Assembly (NCBI GenBank): GCA_035518875.1
Contig: DATIXD010000172.1
Span: forward strand, 1 to 10,295
Direction: 5' to 3'
Origin: DATIXD01 sp035518875
Lineage (GTDB): Bacteria > Pseudomonadota > Gammaproteobacteria > Methylococcales > Methylococcaceae
DNA: 10,295 bases
This document shows, in pieces, positions 1 to 7,404 of this stretch. Below the pieces are notes generated by a model. The model did no database searches. It saw only the letters and a list, made by a program, of their open reading frames with translations, and was not told where the DNA came from. Each line of letters begins with the position of its first letter. Position 1 is the stretch's first letter. The translations under genes and the position numbers were made by a program.

Positions 1-21
1 GGGGAACAATCGCAAAGAACC

Positions 22-723
22 TTATGGGTTGGCCTTCGGTTTTCTGGATGCCCTGCGCCTCTGCTGTAATCCCAATCGCAACAGAGCGGCTTCAAATTCC
101 GGGAAGTCTATTAGCGGCTTTCCTTCCTTTTGCCACAGGGACATCAAAAGATGCATAGCCGTGCGTTTATCAGTCACCTCTCTTGGAATAAAACCCAAGT
201 TTGTTGCGGCAGCAAGCACAAGTTCCGCCGGCAAGGGCTCCGCCTTGTTCCAGACACCCCGCATTTCCCTCAGGAAGATGTTGACCGTCACCTCGCCAAT
301 GCCTTTGCCGAGAGATTGAATGCGCCGTTCCAGATCCGCGAGGCTGTCAGCGGCCCGATGAAGAACGTTTAAATCGCCGCCATACCGTTCCACCAAGGTA
401 CTGGTCACCTCGAGCAGCTTGGTGGCCGTTTTGAAATCGTAGCGGACATAGCCACCGTGGTCGAGAATTGCGACCAGTCCATCCCATCCCCGCGCTAAAA
501 TCTGTTGTGGTGTTGTGAGTCCTTCCCGGATAAAGTACCGATACGTCCGCACCGCGAGGGTTTCCGAAATGCGGGCGCCGAACAAGATCGCTGCCAGGAA
601 CCATTTGAAAATCTCCCGGGAATCTCCGAAGGACAGGTCGATTTCCAACTCCTTGGAGAAGCGGCCGCCTTGGGAATCGACCAGCGTGGTTGCAGAAAAC
701 GACTTTGTGTCAGAGTTAGTCAC
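22..723 (-). CDS. HhH-GPD (endonuclease III-like) family protein, probably non-canonical
   Basis: The 233-residue product has a helix-hairpin-helix signature at residues 138-158 (LGKGIGEVTVNIFLREMRG), preceded by a helical segment with FGARISET (48-55). This resembles the HhH-GPD fold of base-excision DNA glycosylases such as endonuclease III. It contains no cysteine at all, so it cannot carry the [4Fe-4S] cluster of Nth/MutY. The hairpin has Glu where Nth has its catalytic Lys, and I see no clear downstream catalytic Asp. DNA binding is therefore likely, while glycosylase activity is doubtful. The C-terminus is basic (RRRASRKPK, 222-230). The start is GTG at 723. The frame stays open upstream to a stop at about 805, but no ATG lies there, and the Shine-Dalgarno sequence is poor. 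It is divergent from the decayed msrA, whose remnant begins almost exactly at this start. I recall similar uncharacterised proteins in many bacteria but cannot name a tested function. Confidence 0.75.
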   Translation of the reverse strand: MTNSDTKSFSATTLVDSQGGRFSKELEIDLSFGDSREIFKWFLAAILFGARISETLAVRTYRYFIREGLTTPQQILARGWDGLVAILDHGGYVRYDFKTATKLLEVTSTLVERYGGDLNVLHRAADSLADLERRIQSLGKGIGEVTVNIFLREMRGVWNKAEPLPAELVLAAATNLGFIPREVTDKRTAMHLLMSLWQKEGKPLIDFPEFEAALLRLGLQQRRRASRKPKANP

Positions 724-725
724 CC

Positions 726-1241
726 TTAGATGCGCTGCCCGGTGTGGTCGAGATAATCTCCGGATATGCAGGCGGTCACAAGCAGAATCCCTTCCGAGGA
801 GGTTTCATCCGGGACAACCGGCCATGCGGAATCGGTTCAGTAAATCTACTATCCCACGAAAATCAGCTACGATAAATTGCCGATCGTGTTCTGGGGCATC
901 ATCGACGCAACCGACAAAGACCGCCAGATATGCGAGGGAAATCAGTATCGCACGGCGATCCTTTTTTATGACGAGGAGCCAAGACGTTCGGCCGAAAAGT
1001 CGAAAGCCGCGACGGAGCAACCGAAGCGGTTCAAGTAACCCATTGTGACGGAGGCGCAGCGGCGACCCACTCCTACCTATTGCCGAGCAGTACCATCAGA
1101 ATTACAAAAAATCCCGTCCGTCGAAAGTTCTACCGCTATTCCTGCGGGCGCTATAAGCAGCTGGGGGGTTGTTGGGAAACAGGGAGAAACTCATCGATAG
1201 CCGAGTCGCCGCAGCAATTGGGCAAATCACTGAGCGCATGA
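726..1241 (+). pseudogene. msrA: Decayed peptide-methionine (S)-S-oxide reductase (msrA), 5' truncated
   Basis: MsrA reduces methionine-S-sulfoxide with thioredoxin. Its conserved blocks appear here in order but in different frames. LPGVVEIISGYAGG reads from 735. SEEVSSGTTGHAESVQ reads from 793 after a frame change and ends at a TAA (841). The same frame then gives ISYDK, VFWGIIDATDKDRQ and GNQYRTAILFYDEE, and stops at TAA 1036 after RFK. PIVTE follows. AEQYHQNY reads from 1082 in another frame. KNPVRRKFYRYSCGRYKQLG reads from about 1110 in a further frame, the shift falling in an A6 run; that frame closes at TGA 1239. The N-terminal segment with the GCFWG catalytic cysteine is absent, and the neighbouring HhH-GPD gene begins where it should be. 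Two stops, at least three frame changes and loss of the active site make this non-functional. The exact 3' boundary is uncertain. Confidence 0.88.
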
Positions 1242-1247
1242 GACTGC

Positions 1248-1682
1248 GTGTTGTTTGAATGGTGTCGTCCTCGATGGGTCAGGCTATCGATGGTCGCGGA
1301 GCTTTTTCTAGTGGGCTGCGCGATTGCCCCGGCTCGGCTGGCCGGCCTGAGCGATCTCGACCTCTGTCGTGGTTATGGCGTCTATTCGCAATGGTTCGTC
1401 TCTGGTCCCCTGGCTCAGGCCTACAAACAGGAAATCGAGCGGCGAAAACTGCTCACGCCGGAAGAATGGACTCTGGCCGCCGAACAGCGTATTCAAAAAG
1501 ACATGACTCAGTGCGCTTTGTACGCATCTTGGGGCAAACCTGTTCGTGAATACGGGTGGCAGCAGGATGGGAATGTGCACATGCGGCACATCTACTGGAT
1601 GGGGTGGAGTATACGGCCAGGTTCTGTTTTTACGAAGAACGGCAAGGTCGACGGTTGGAGCTATGAACTAAAGCGACCTTGA
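1248..1682 (+). CDS. Small putative lipoprotein of unknown function
   Basis: The 144-residue product has an N-terminus with Arg residues, a short hydrophobic stretch and LVGC at residues 21-24, a good lipobox for signal peptidase II and lipidation of Cys24. The mature part begins AIAPARLAGLSDLDLCRGYGVY and continues with a charged helix (about 57-85) and an aromatic-rich C-terminal half (HMRHIYWMGWSIRPGS). This pattern resembles small outer-membrane or periplasmic lipoproteins that have a Cys-containing repeat-like domain. I do not recognise a named family. The assumed start is GTG at 1248. An ATG at 1290 has a slightly better upstream AGG but would leave only eight residues before the cysteine, too short for a signal peptide. 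The gene follows the msrA remnant directly. Given the eroded surroundings it may itself be marginal, but codon use and the lipobox favour a real gene. Confidence 0.55.
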   Translation: MLFEWCRPRWVRLSMVAELFLVGCAIAPARLAGLSDLDLCRGYGVYSQWFVSGPLAQAYKQEIERRKLLTPEEWTLAAEQRIQKDMTQCALYASWGKPVREYGWQQDGNVHMRHIYWMGWSIRPGSVFTKNGKVDGWSYELKRP

Positions 1683-2474
1683 TGCTCAGTGTTCGCGTGT
1701 CGCCTAGATGGTGGCCGGGCTCCGCACAGGCATTTCTATCACGTGAATCCCTGCTCCCATTCGCTCAGAAACAAGCTCTCGCCGTGCAACCTTCGAGCGC
1801 TCAGAGCGTTGCCACAGGCGGCCAGCACCATTCCCAGCGGGACCAAGGACCACACAGCCAGAATTTAAGGGAACGTTGGCGCGAGGTCCATGGTCGCGGG
1901 ATTTTAGTTCAGCCGGTCGGCGAAAGCGCGATTCCAACCGCATCTATTGCCAGAGCGCGCTACCTTGAAAAACTTCGGGTGCTGGCCATCGGGCCGGGTG
2001 AGCCGGCCTCTCGTTGCATAACAGATCCAAATCGACAGCTCCGTTTTTCCCGGGACTCGCTCCGTACGCTTGCCGACGGGTCCATCAGGCGTCGGCGCGT
2101 CGGCGTCACGGTCAGCGCACCCGACGTGGGATCGAGTGCCTTCCGCAAGCCATGTAAGAAGCGAGTGGTGTCGGCGTGAACAGACTGCGACGGCAACCAA
2201 CAAGGGCGCGCGCCGCCGGGTCGCTATTCCCACGCCGTCGTCCGGGAACCAGTAGCGGTTGATCCCGTTGGTGGCAATCGCCGGCTTAGCAGCGCGACCG
2301 CTCGGGCGGCCTGCAGAATGCGGGGGGGCCCACATTCTGCTGACGCTTGGCGGCTAGGCCCTGCTGATCAAAATTCGACGTATCCCTTAGCGCCACGATA
2401 GCCTTGTTGGGGCTAGGTCAGCGTACTTCGCCGCCTCATCCGCACGCGTTTCAACCTTATTTGCCGGGGCTCTT
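1683..2474. other. About 790 bp without a recognisable gene
   Basis: Several frames are open here on both strands (for example 1679-2179 plus and 1904-2335 minus), but none shows a known motif, a plausible ribosome binding site or protein-like composition. Their products are rich in Arg, Ser and Pro, as expected from out-of-frame GC-rich DNA. The stretch may be decayed coding sequence like the msrA remnant nearby, but I could not identify an ancestor. The only structure I can support is the hairpin at 2313-2340. Confidence 0.5.
2313..2340. repeat. Hairpin with perfect 8-bp arms around a G-rich loop
   Basis: GCAGAATG (2313-2320) is exactly complementary to CATTCTGC (2333-2340). The 12-nt loop contains a run of seven G followed by CCC, which could pair further. 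It lies about 135 bp beyond the stop of the minus-strand phosphoesterase gene. No T-run follows on either strand, so it is not a clear intrinsic terminator. Confidence 0.5.
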
Positions 2475-3305
2475 TCAAATCCTCTTCCGCCCAAGAACTT
2501 CGAGATCTTCGACTTGCGCACGATTCTCGCCACCCGCGTCCGCGCTGACCCTGAGCGGAACGTGCGTGGGATGCCAGTGCAGGAGTTGAATCGTTCCATC
2601 CTGTAGCTCGACGATCGCCGAGCAACTTTCCACAAAATCGCCTGTATTGATATACAAGAATCCTTGCATATCCTTCAGTTCGGCGTGGTGGATATGCCCA
2701 CAAACGACGCCATCCAACCCTTCATCGCGAAGGGTGGTGACGATGCTATCCTCGAAGTCGGAAATGAATTGAACGGCATTTTTGACCTTGAACTTGACGT
2801 AAGCGGCAAGGGAAAAATGCGAATGGAATCCAAGCAGTCGACGAACCGCCCGCAGCCACCGGTTGATTTCGATCAACAGGTCGTAGCCCTTGCTGCCCAG
2901 CTTGGCAATCCATTTGTGGTACCGAGCGATGGTGTCGTATTCATCACCATGAATGACCAGGAATTTCTGCCCCGATGCGGTAACGTGGACGTCGGAGTTC
3001 CTCACAACAATTTCGCCGAACACATAGCCATCGTATTCCCGGATGTTCTCGTCATGATTACCGGGAATGTAGATCACCTGTGTTCCATGCCTCGCTTTTC
3101 GCAATACCTTCTGGATGATCGTATTGTGCGCCGTGGGCCAATACATCTTCTTAGACAGCGCCCATAAATCGATGATATCACCGACTAAGTACAGCTTTTC
3201 GCTGTCGTTGTGCTTGAGGAAATCCAGCAAAACATCCGCCTGACATTGGGTTGATCCGAGGTGTAGATCCGATATCCAGATAGTTCGATAGTGCTGTGTT
3301 TCCAT
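2475..3305 (-). CDS. LpxH-like metallophosphoesterase (UDP-2,3-diacylglucosamine diphosphatase family)
   Basis: The 276-residue protein carries the full calcineurin-like metallophosphoesterase motif set: D13-L-H15, GDIID (42-46), GNHDE (82-86), HGDE (119-122) and CGHIHH (202-207). These bind the two catalytic metals. Overall layout matches the YbbF/LpxH branch, and LpxH hydrolyses UDP-2,3-diacylglucosamine to lipid X in lipid A synthesis at the inner membrane. This longer subgroup, with a basic helical insert (NRWLRAVRRLLGF, about 148-160), is often annotated as a UDP-2,3-diacylglucosamine pyrophosphatase-like protein, and its members need not be the housekeeping LpxH, so I give no symbol. 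The start is ATG 3305, with only a weak upstream Shine-Dalgarno; METQHYRTIWISDLHLG places the first metal motif at the expected distance. The last 30 or so residues are hydrophilic and probably variable. It is same-strand with glpK, but the 236-bp gap argues for separate transcription. Confidence 0.88.
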   Translation of the reverse strand: METQHYRTIWISDLHLGSTQCQADVLLDFLKHNDSEKLYLVGDIIDLWALSKKMYWPTAHNTIIQKVLRKARHGTQVIYIPGNHDENIREYDGYVFGEIVVRNSDVHVTASGQKFLVIHGDEYDTIARYHKWIAKLGSKGYDLLIEINRWLRAVRRLLGFHSHFSLAAYVKFKVKNAVQFISDFEDSIVTTLRDEGLDGVVCGHIHHAELKDMQGFLYINTGDFVESCSAIVELQDGTIQLLHWHPTHVPLRVSADAGGENRAQVEDLEVLGRKRI

Positions 3306-3447
3306 GGCTGATCAACCCGTCTGAGAGGTGCTGCTGAGTAAGCCCGTGATGTCGGTATTTGTCAATTGTCGAATCCCTGAGGCAACGCGGCCTCCAGAGC
3401 ATCAGAGCATGACATTCCCTAATTTTACGAGCAGCATGAAGACGCAA

Positions 3448-3493
3448 ACACCAAGTCGCTAACTCGAACTGTCTGATATGATTGACTTGGTGT
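3448..3493 (-). repeat. 10-bp perfect inverted repeat downstream of glpK
   Basis: ACACCAAGTC (3448-3457) is exactly complementary to GACTTGGTGT (3484-3493), with a 26-nt loop. It begins 48 bp beyond the glpK stop and is followed on the minus strand by TTTGCG. It may act as a weak terminator for the eut-glpK unit or as a protein site for the downstream phosphoesterase gene. The long loop and short T stretch make the terminator reading uncertain. Confidence 0.4.
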
Positions 3494-3541
3494 GGGCCTC
3501 ACGCGGAAGTGAGCGTCCCGTAACAATCGCCGCAAAGCGAT

Positions 3542-5038
3542 TTATGTCGCGATGTCGTCGATCCAGCCGTATGTTCTCGTGACCGCTTTTTTCCATCCGG
3601 CGAATAGTCTTATCCGCTTTTCTTCGTCCATCCGCGGTTCCCACACGCGATCTTCGTTCCAGAGCTTCCCCAGCTCCTGAGTATCCTTCCAAAAACCGAC
3701 CGCGAGTCCTGCGGTATAGGCAGCGCCGAGCGCGGTGGTTTCCGACATCATTGGGCGAATTACTGTAACACCAAGGATATCGGCTTGAAATTGCATCAAT
3801 GTTTCATTCATCGCCATGCCGCCATCGACCTTTAGCGTCGTGAGGGCCTGTCCGGTTTCCTCGCGCATCGCATCGAAGATTTCGCGGCTCTGATAAGCAG
3901 TAGCTTCCAGTGTTGCACGGGCAAAGTGACCCTTGTTGGCATAGCGCGTTAGGCCGACGATGGCCCCGCGGGCGTCGCTGCGCCAGTACGGAGCGAAGAG
4001 CCCGGAGAAGGCTGGCACGATATAGATGCCGCCGTTGTCGCTCACCGTATTGGCCAGCACTTCCACCTCCGCAGCATGTTGAATCAGACCCAGGTTATCC
4101 CGTAGCCATTGCACCAGGGCGCCGCTCACAGCGACGGAGCCTTCCAACGCATAAACCGGCGGCTCGCTACCCAACCCATAGGCCACCGTAGTCAATAAGC
4201 CATGGCGAGATGGCACCGCAACATGGCCCGTGTTGAGCAGCATGAAACAGCCAGTGCCGTAAGTGTTTTTCGCATCCCCAATGTTGCAGCAGATCTGGCC
4301 AAATAGTGCGGCTTGCTGATCGCCAAGATCACCTGCAACCGGCACATTCGCTAGGAGACCCTGCGCGTGGCCGTAGATTTCGGACGACGAGCGAATTTCC
4401 GGCAGCATGGCGCGAGGAATGTTCATAATGGCGAGAAGATCTTCGTCCCAATCCAACGTTGATAGATTCATCAACAGCGTGCGCGAAGCGTTGGTCGGAT
4501 CCGTCACGTGGACTCCACCGGTCAAATTCCAGATCAGCCAGGAGTCGATAGTGCCGCACAACAGTTCCCCCTTTTGCGCCCTGACTCGAGCACCTTCCAC
4601 GTGGTCCATCAGCCATTGCAGTTTCGGTCCGGAAAAATAGGTGGCGATGGGAAGTCCCGTTTTGGCACGAAAACGATCCTGCCCACCTACGGAGGATAAT
4701 TGGGCGCATAGCGCGGCGGTGCGGGTATCCTGCCAAACAATGGCCGGGTGTATCGGCCTCCCCGTCGATCTTTCCCACACGACGATCGTCTCGCGTTGGT
4801 TAGTGACACCCACGGCTACGACGTCCACCGCATTCAGCCCCGCCTTGTTCAAGGCTCTAGCAATCACTTCCTGTGTGTTCTGCCAAATTTCCAACGGATC
4901 GTGCTCCACCCAGCCCGGTTGCGGGTAAAACTGCCGGTGTTCCTTTTGTTCGAAAGCCAGGGCACGACCGCGTTGGTCGAGTAGCATGCAACGGGTACTG
5001 GTGGTGCCTTGATCTATGGCGACGATGGCTTGTGGCAT
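3542..5038 (-). CDS. glpK: Glycerol kinase
   Basis: GlpK phosphorylates glycerol with ATP to sn-glycerol-3-phosphate in the cytoplasm. The FGGY-kinase hallmarks are all present: AIDQGTTSTR (residues 7-16, phosphate binding), GWVEHD (42-47), NQRET (80-84, glycerol-contacting Arg-Glu), WQDTR, AGDLGDQQAALFGQ and KNTYGTGCFML in the middle, and KVDGGMAMNETLMQFQADILG followed by ETTALGAAYTAGLAVGFW near the C-terminus. Length from ATG 5038 is 498 residues, close to the roughly 500 usual for the family. The frame is open upstream to 5143, but that 35-residue extension has no family match and overlaps eutC, so I place the start at MPQAIVAIDQG. The ribosome binding site is weak (CAGGG about 13 nt upstream). 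The gene follows eutC by 58 bp on the same strand, so it is probably co-transcribed. No glpF or glpD is adjacent. The protein looks intact. Confidence 0.96.
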   Translation of the reverse strand: MPQAIVAIDQGTTSTRCMLLDQRGRALAFEQKEHRQFYPQPGWVEHDPLEIWQNTQEVIARALNKAGLNAVDVVAVGVTNQRETIVVWERSTGRPIHPAIVWQDTRTAALCAQLSSVGGQDRFRAKTGLPIATYFSGPKLQWLMDHVEGARVRAQKGELLCGTIDSWLIWNLTGGVHVTDPTNASRTLLMNLSTLDWDEDLLAIMNIPRAMLPEIRSSSEIYGHAQGLLANVPVAGDLGDQQAALFGQICCNIGDAKNTYGTGCFMLLNTGHVAVPSRHGLLTTVAYGLGSEPPVYALEGSVAVSGALVQWLRDNLGLIQHAAEVEVLANTVSDNGGIYIVPAFSGLFAPYWRSDARGAIVGLTRYANKGHFARATLEATAYQSREIFDAMREETGQALTTLKVDGGMAMNETLMQFQADILGVTVIRPMMSETTALGAAYTAGLAVGFWKDTQELGKLWNEDRVWEPRMDEEKRIRLFAGWKKAVTRTYGWIDDIAT

Positions 5039-5096
5039 GGGCAGTACAAACCCTGATTTGAAACTTGGCTGTTGGTCTAGCTCGTTCCGGGAAAAG

Positions 5097-5906
5097 TTAC
5101 CGTATTGAGTCGATATCCAGGCGTTGGATTGACGACATGTCATCTTTCAGGGCGACGCCGGACAAGCGACGTTTCACGGCCTGCCGGCACAAATAAAACA
5201 GCTTAGCCGCCGCATCCTCGCAGCTCATTCCGTCTGGCGGTCGGATATTCGAGATGCAATTGCGCTCGGCGTCGGTATTTGCTGGGTGGGGGTTATAGGT
5301 CATGTAGATCCCTAGGCTGTCTGACGCGCTGAGCCCGGGACGCTCGCCCACCACGATGATGGAGATCCGTGCCTTCAACAAGGCACCGATTTCATCCGAC
5401 AGGGCCACTCTGGCATTGGGCACGAGACAAACAGGCCCAATGGCGACATGCTGTTTCAAAACAGACTCATTTGGGCCGCTGGTCGAGCCCGGCAAGAGTC
5501 CGACGTTGAAGGTGCCGACGATGGCTTGCAACAGGTTAAGTCCATGGCTCTGAATCGCGGTCGAAGAAAGGCCATTGCTAAAGGTCAGCGCCACTTCAAT
5601 CGGCGGGTTGGCAAGCCCGTCGAGAAGAACGCGAGAAGCCTGATCCAGAACACGCCCCAAATCCGGCCGTTTCAAGTATTGCATGCGATCCCGGACCAGC
5701 GTCGAAAGCGTGATCGGTTCCATCCTTAGCGCCTTTACGCCCTGTGCGAAGGCTTCAACATCCCAAGGTAGATGAACCGCATCGCGCGCCAAGGCATGGG
5801 CCAATTGGAAGTCGAGCATGGACGAGGTTCTTATGCCGTAACCCGCGCGCCCTTGGGCGATTCTGGCTTGCGTGAATTGGCGCAGCGTCTGCCAGGGATC
5901 GTTCAT
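5097..5906 (-). CDS. eutC: Ethanolamine ammonia-lyase small (light) subunit
   Basis: EutC pairs with EutB to form the adenosylcobalamin-dependent ethanolamine ammonia-lyase, which converts ethanolamine to acetaldehyde and ammonia. Family signatures in the 269-residue protein include TQARIAQGRAG (12-22), RPDLGR (80-85), a central Gly-rich block NVGLLPGSTSG (134-144), the strongly conserved GERPGLSASDSLGIY (187-201), and NCISNIRPPDGMS (216-228). The length is slightly below the 295 residues of the E. coli subunit; the difference lies mainly in the variable N-terminus. The ATG at 5906 has a good Shine-Dalgarno, GGGAAG, about 8 nt upstream and lying across the end of eutB, 3 bp after its stop. 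This points to translational coupling, which suits a complex made in fixed ratio. The last residues (DMSSIQRLDIDSIR) are unremarkable. Confidence 0.96.
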   Translation of the reverse strand: MNDPWQTLRQFTQARIAQGRAGYGIRTSSMLDFQLAHALARDAVHLPWDVEAFAQGVKALRMEPITLSTLVRDRMQYLKRPDLGRVLDQASRVLLDGLANPPIEVALTFSNGLSSTAIQSHGLNLLQAIVGTFNVGLLPGSTSGPNESVLKQHVAIGPVCLVPNARVALSDEIGALLKARISIIVVGERPGLSASDSLGIYMTYNPHPANTDAERNCISNIRPPDGMSCEDAAAKLFYLCRQAVKRRLSGVALKDDMSSIQRLDIDSIR

Positions 5907-5909
5907 CGC

Positions 5910-7292
5910 TCAGCTTCCCGTGAAATCGGCGAGGCGATTGAGCAAAAGCACGGTCTTGCGTTCATCCGCCAAAGCGTTGTTATCGTTGAATATCCCCTGC
6001 CGCTGCAGCCATTCCTCAAATTCCGGCGCGGGCCTTAGGCCCAATACTTCTCGCAGATACAGCGCGTCGTGGAACGAGGTGCTCTGGTAGGCCAGCATGA
6101 TGTCGTCGGCCCCCGGTATGCCCATGATGTAGGTACATCCGGCCACACCGAGCAGGGTCAGCAGGTTGTCCATATCGTTCTGGTCGGCTTCGGCGTGGTT
6201 GGTATAGCAGACGTCGCAACCCATGGGCAGGCCGAGCAGTTTCCCGCAGAAATGATCCTCGAGGCCGGCTCGGATAATTTGTTTACCGTCGTACAGGTAT
6301 TCCGGGCCGATAAAGCCGACCACGGTGTTGACCAGCAGCGGCGCAAAGGCCCGAGCGACCGCGTAGGCCCGCGCCTCGCAGGTTTGCGCGTCGACGCCAT
6401 GATGAGCGTTGGCGGATAGGGCGCTACCCTGACCGGTTTCAAAATACATGACGTTGCTTCCCAGTGTGCCCCGCCTCAAATCAAGCGCCATCGCCTGAGC
6501 CTCGCCGAGCATCGCCAGATTGATGCCGAAACTGCGGTTGGCAGTTTCGGTGCCCGCGATGGACTGGAACACCAGATCCACGGGTGCGCCGCGTTCCATG
6601 AGTTGCATCGTGGTGGTGACATGGGATAGGACACAGGATTGCGTGGGGATTTGCTGACGCTGGATGACGTCGTCCAGCAGGTTGAGCAGACTGTGGACAT
6701 TGCCGAGATTATCGGTGGCGGGATTGATGCCGATCACCGCATCGCCACTGCCGTACATCAGACCGTCCAATATGCTGGCGGCGATGCCGCGCGGATCATC
6801 GGTGGGGTGATTGGGCTGCAGGCGCGTGGAAAGTCGTCCGGGCAAACCGATGGTGTTGCGGAAGCGGGTGGCTACTCGGCAACGCCGCGCCACTGCAATG
6901 AGATCCTGGTTGCGCATCAGCTTGCTGACCGCCGCCGCCATCTCCGGCATTACCCCGGCAGCCAGGGCTGACAGATCGCCGCAACCCGCCAGCAGCCAGT
7001 CACGGAACTCACCCACGGTGAGAGAGGCGACCGGAGCGAAAGCCGCCGAGTCATGCTGTTCCAATATCAGCCGGGACACTTCGTCTTCTTCCGGCGGAAT
7101 GAGCGGTTCCTCGATGAATTGCCGTAGCGGTACCTCCGCCAGCACCCGTTGCGCAACGGCTCGTTCTTCTTCCGATTCAGCGGCAAGTCCGGCCAGTTCG
7201 TCCGCAGAACGCAGCGGAGACGCCTTGGCCACCAGGTTTCGCAGGTTCTTGAAGTCGAAGTTTTTTGCACCGAGAGTCGTTGAGTATTTCAT
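5910..7292 (-). CDS. eutB: Ethanolamine ammonia-lyase large (heavy) subunit
   Basis: EutB is the catalytic (beta/alpha)8-barrel subunit of ethanolamine ammonia-lyase and, with EutC, binds adenosylcobalamin. Signatures appear in order: NTIGLPGRLSTRLQPN, GDAVIGINPATDN, PTQSCVLSHVTT, YFETGQGSALSA, NTVVGFIGPEYLY, GLPMGCDVCYTNHAEADQ, YIMGIPGADDIML and STSFHD. From ATG 7292 the protein is 460 residues, matching the roughly 453 of E. coli. MKYSTTLGAKNFDFKNL aligns with the known N-terminus, so the open frame up to 7328 is not used. It is first in the eutB-eutC-glpK order. The region upstream (7293-7404) is shared with the divergent HTH-type gene and should hold its promoter; I see no cobalamin riboswitch or clear promoter there. 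The usual partners eutA (reactivase), eutD/E/G and microcompartment shell genes are absent from the window. Confidence 0.97.
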   Translation of the reverse strand: MKYSTTLGAKNFDFKNLRNLVAKASPLRSADELAGLAAESEEERAVAQRVLAEVPLRQFIEEPLIPPEEDEVSRLILEQHDSAAFAPVASLTVGEFRDWLLAGCGDLSALAAGVMPEMAAAVSKLMRNQDLIAVARRCRVATRFRNTIGLPGRLSTRLQPNHPTDDPRGIAASILDGLMYGSGDAVIGINPATDNLGNVHSLLNLLDDVIQRQQIPTQSCVLSHVTTTMQLMERGAPVDLVFQSIAGTETANRSFGINLAMLGEAQAMALDLRRGTLGSNVMYFETGQGSALSANAHHGVDAQTCEARAYAVARAFAPLLVNTVVGFIGPEYLYDGKQIIRAGLEDHFCGKLLGLPMGCDVCYTNHAEADQNDMDNLLTLLGVAGCTYIMGIPGADDIMLAYQSTSFHDALYLREVLGLRPAPEFEEWLQRQGIFNDNNALADERKTVLLLNRLADFTGS

Positions 7293-7354
7293 CGGTTGAT
7301 GAGTCCGGAATTGTCGGGGCGCCATCACATGTTTTGCGGACCCTCTCCATTAAC

Positions 7355-7370
7355 GAGGGGAACATCAATG
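7355..7370 (+). promoter_or_regulatory. Strong Shine-Dalgarno and ATG in the wrong frame for the HTH-type gene
   Basis: GAGGGG (7355-7360) sits 7 nt before ATG 7368-7370, the best translation start in this area. The ATG frame continues for 88 codons of unconvincing sequence. The recognisable protein begins in the +1 frame at GTG 7405. Removing one A from the A5 run at 7377-7381 would join this ATG to that frame, giving MTKKTQAVAGRAVTYEIPD. This suggests a frameshift near the 5' end of the following gene. Confidence 0.5.
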
Positions 7371-7404
7371 ACCAAGAAAAACACAGGCAGTTGCCGGCAG
7401 AGCC

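Noticed and set aside
515..1048. 177-residue plus-strand open frame
   Set aside because: Its first part is antisense to the HhH-GPD gene and its second part is the msrA remnant read out of frame; the composition is Ser/Arg-rich.
1679..2179. 166-residue plus-strand open frame after the lipoprotein gene
   Set aside because: It has no motif, no ribosome binding site and an Arg/Ser-rich composition; likely chance in GC-rich DNA.
1904..2335. 143-residue minus-strand open frame
   Set aside because: It shows no recognisable domain, and overlapping frames look equally arbitrary.
5039..5143. N-terminal extension of glycerol kinase to 5143
   Set aside because: The 35 extra residues have no family counterpart and overlap the end of eutC; ATG 5038 gives the standard length and N-terminus.
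7293..7328. Upstream start for EutB
   Set aside because: MKYSTTLGAKNF at 7292 aligns with the known start of EutB; the upstream residues do not.
7293..7404. Cobalamin riboswitch upstream of eutB
   Set aside because: The gap is too short for a full riboswitch and I see no B12-box-like motif.
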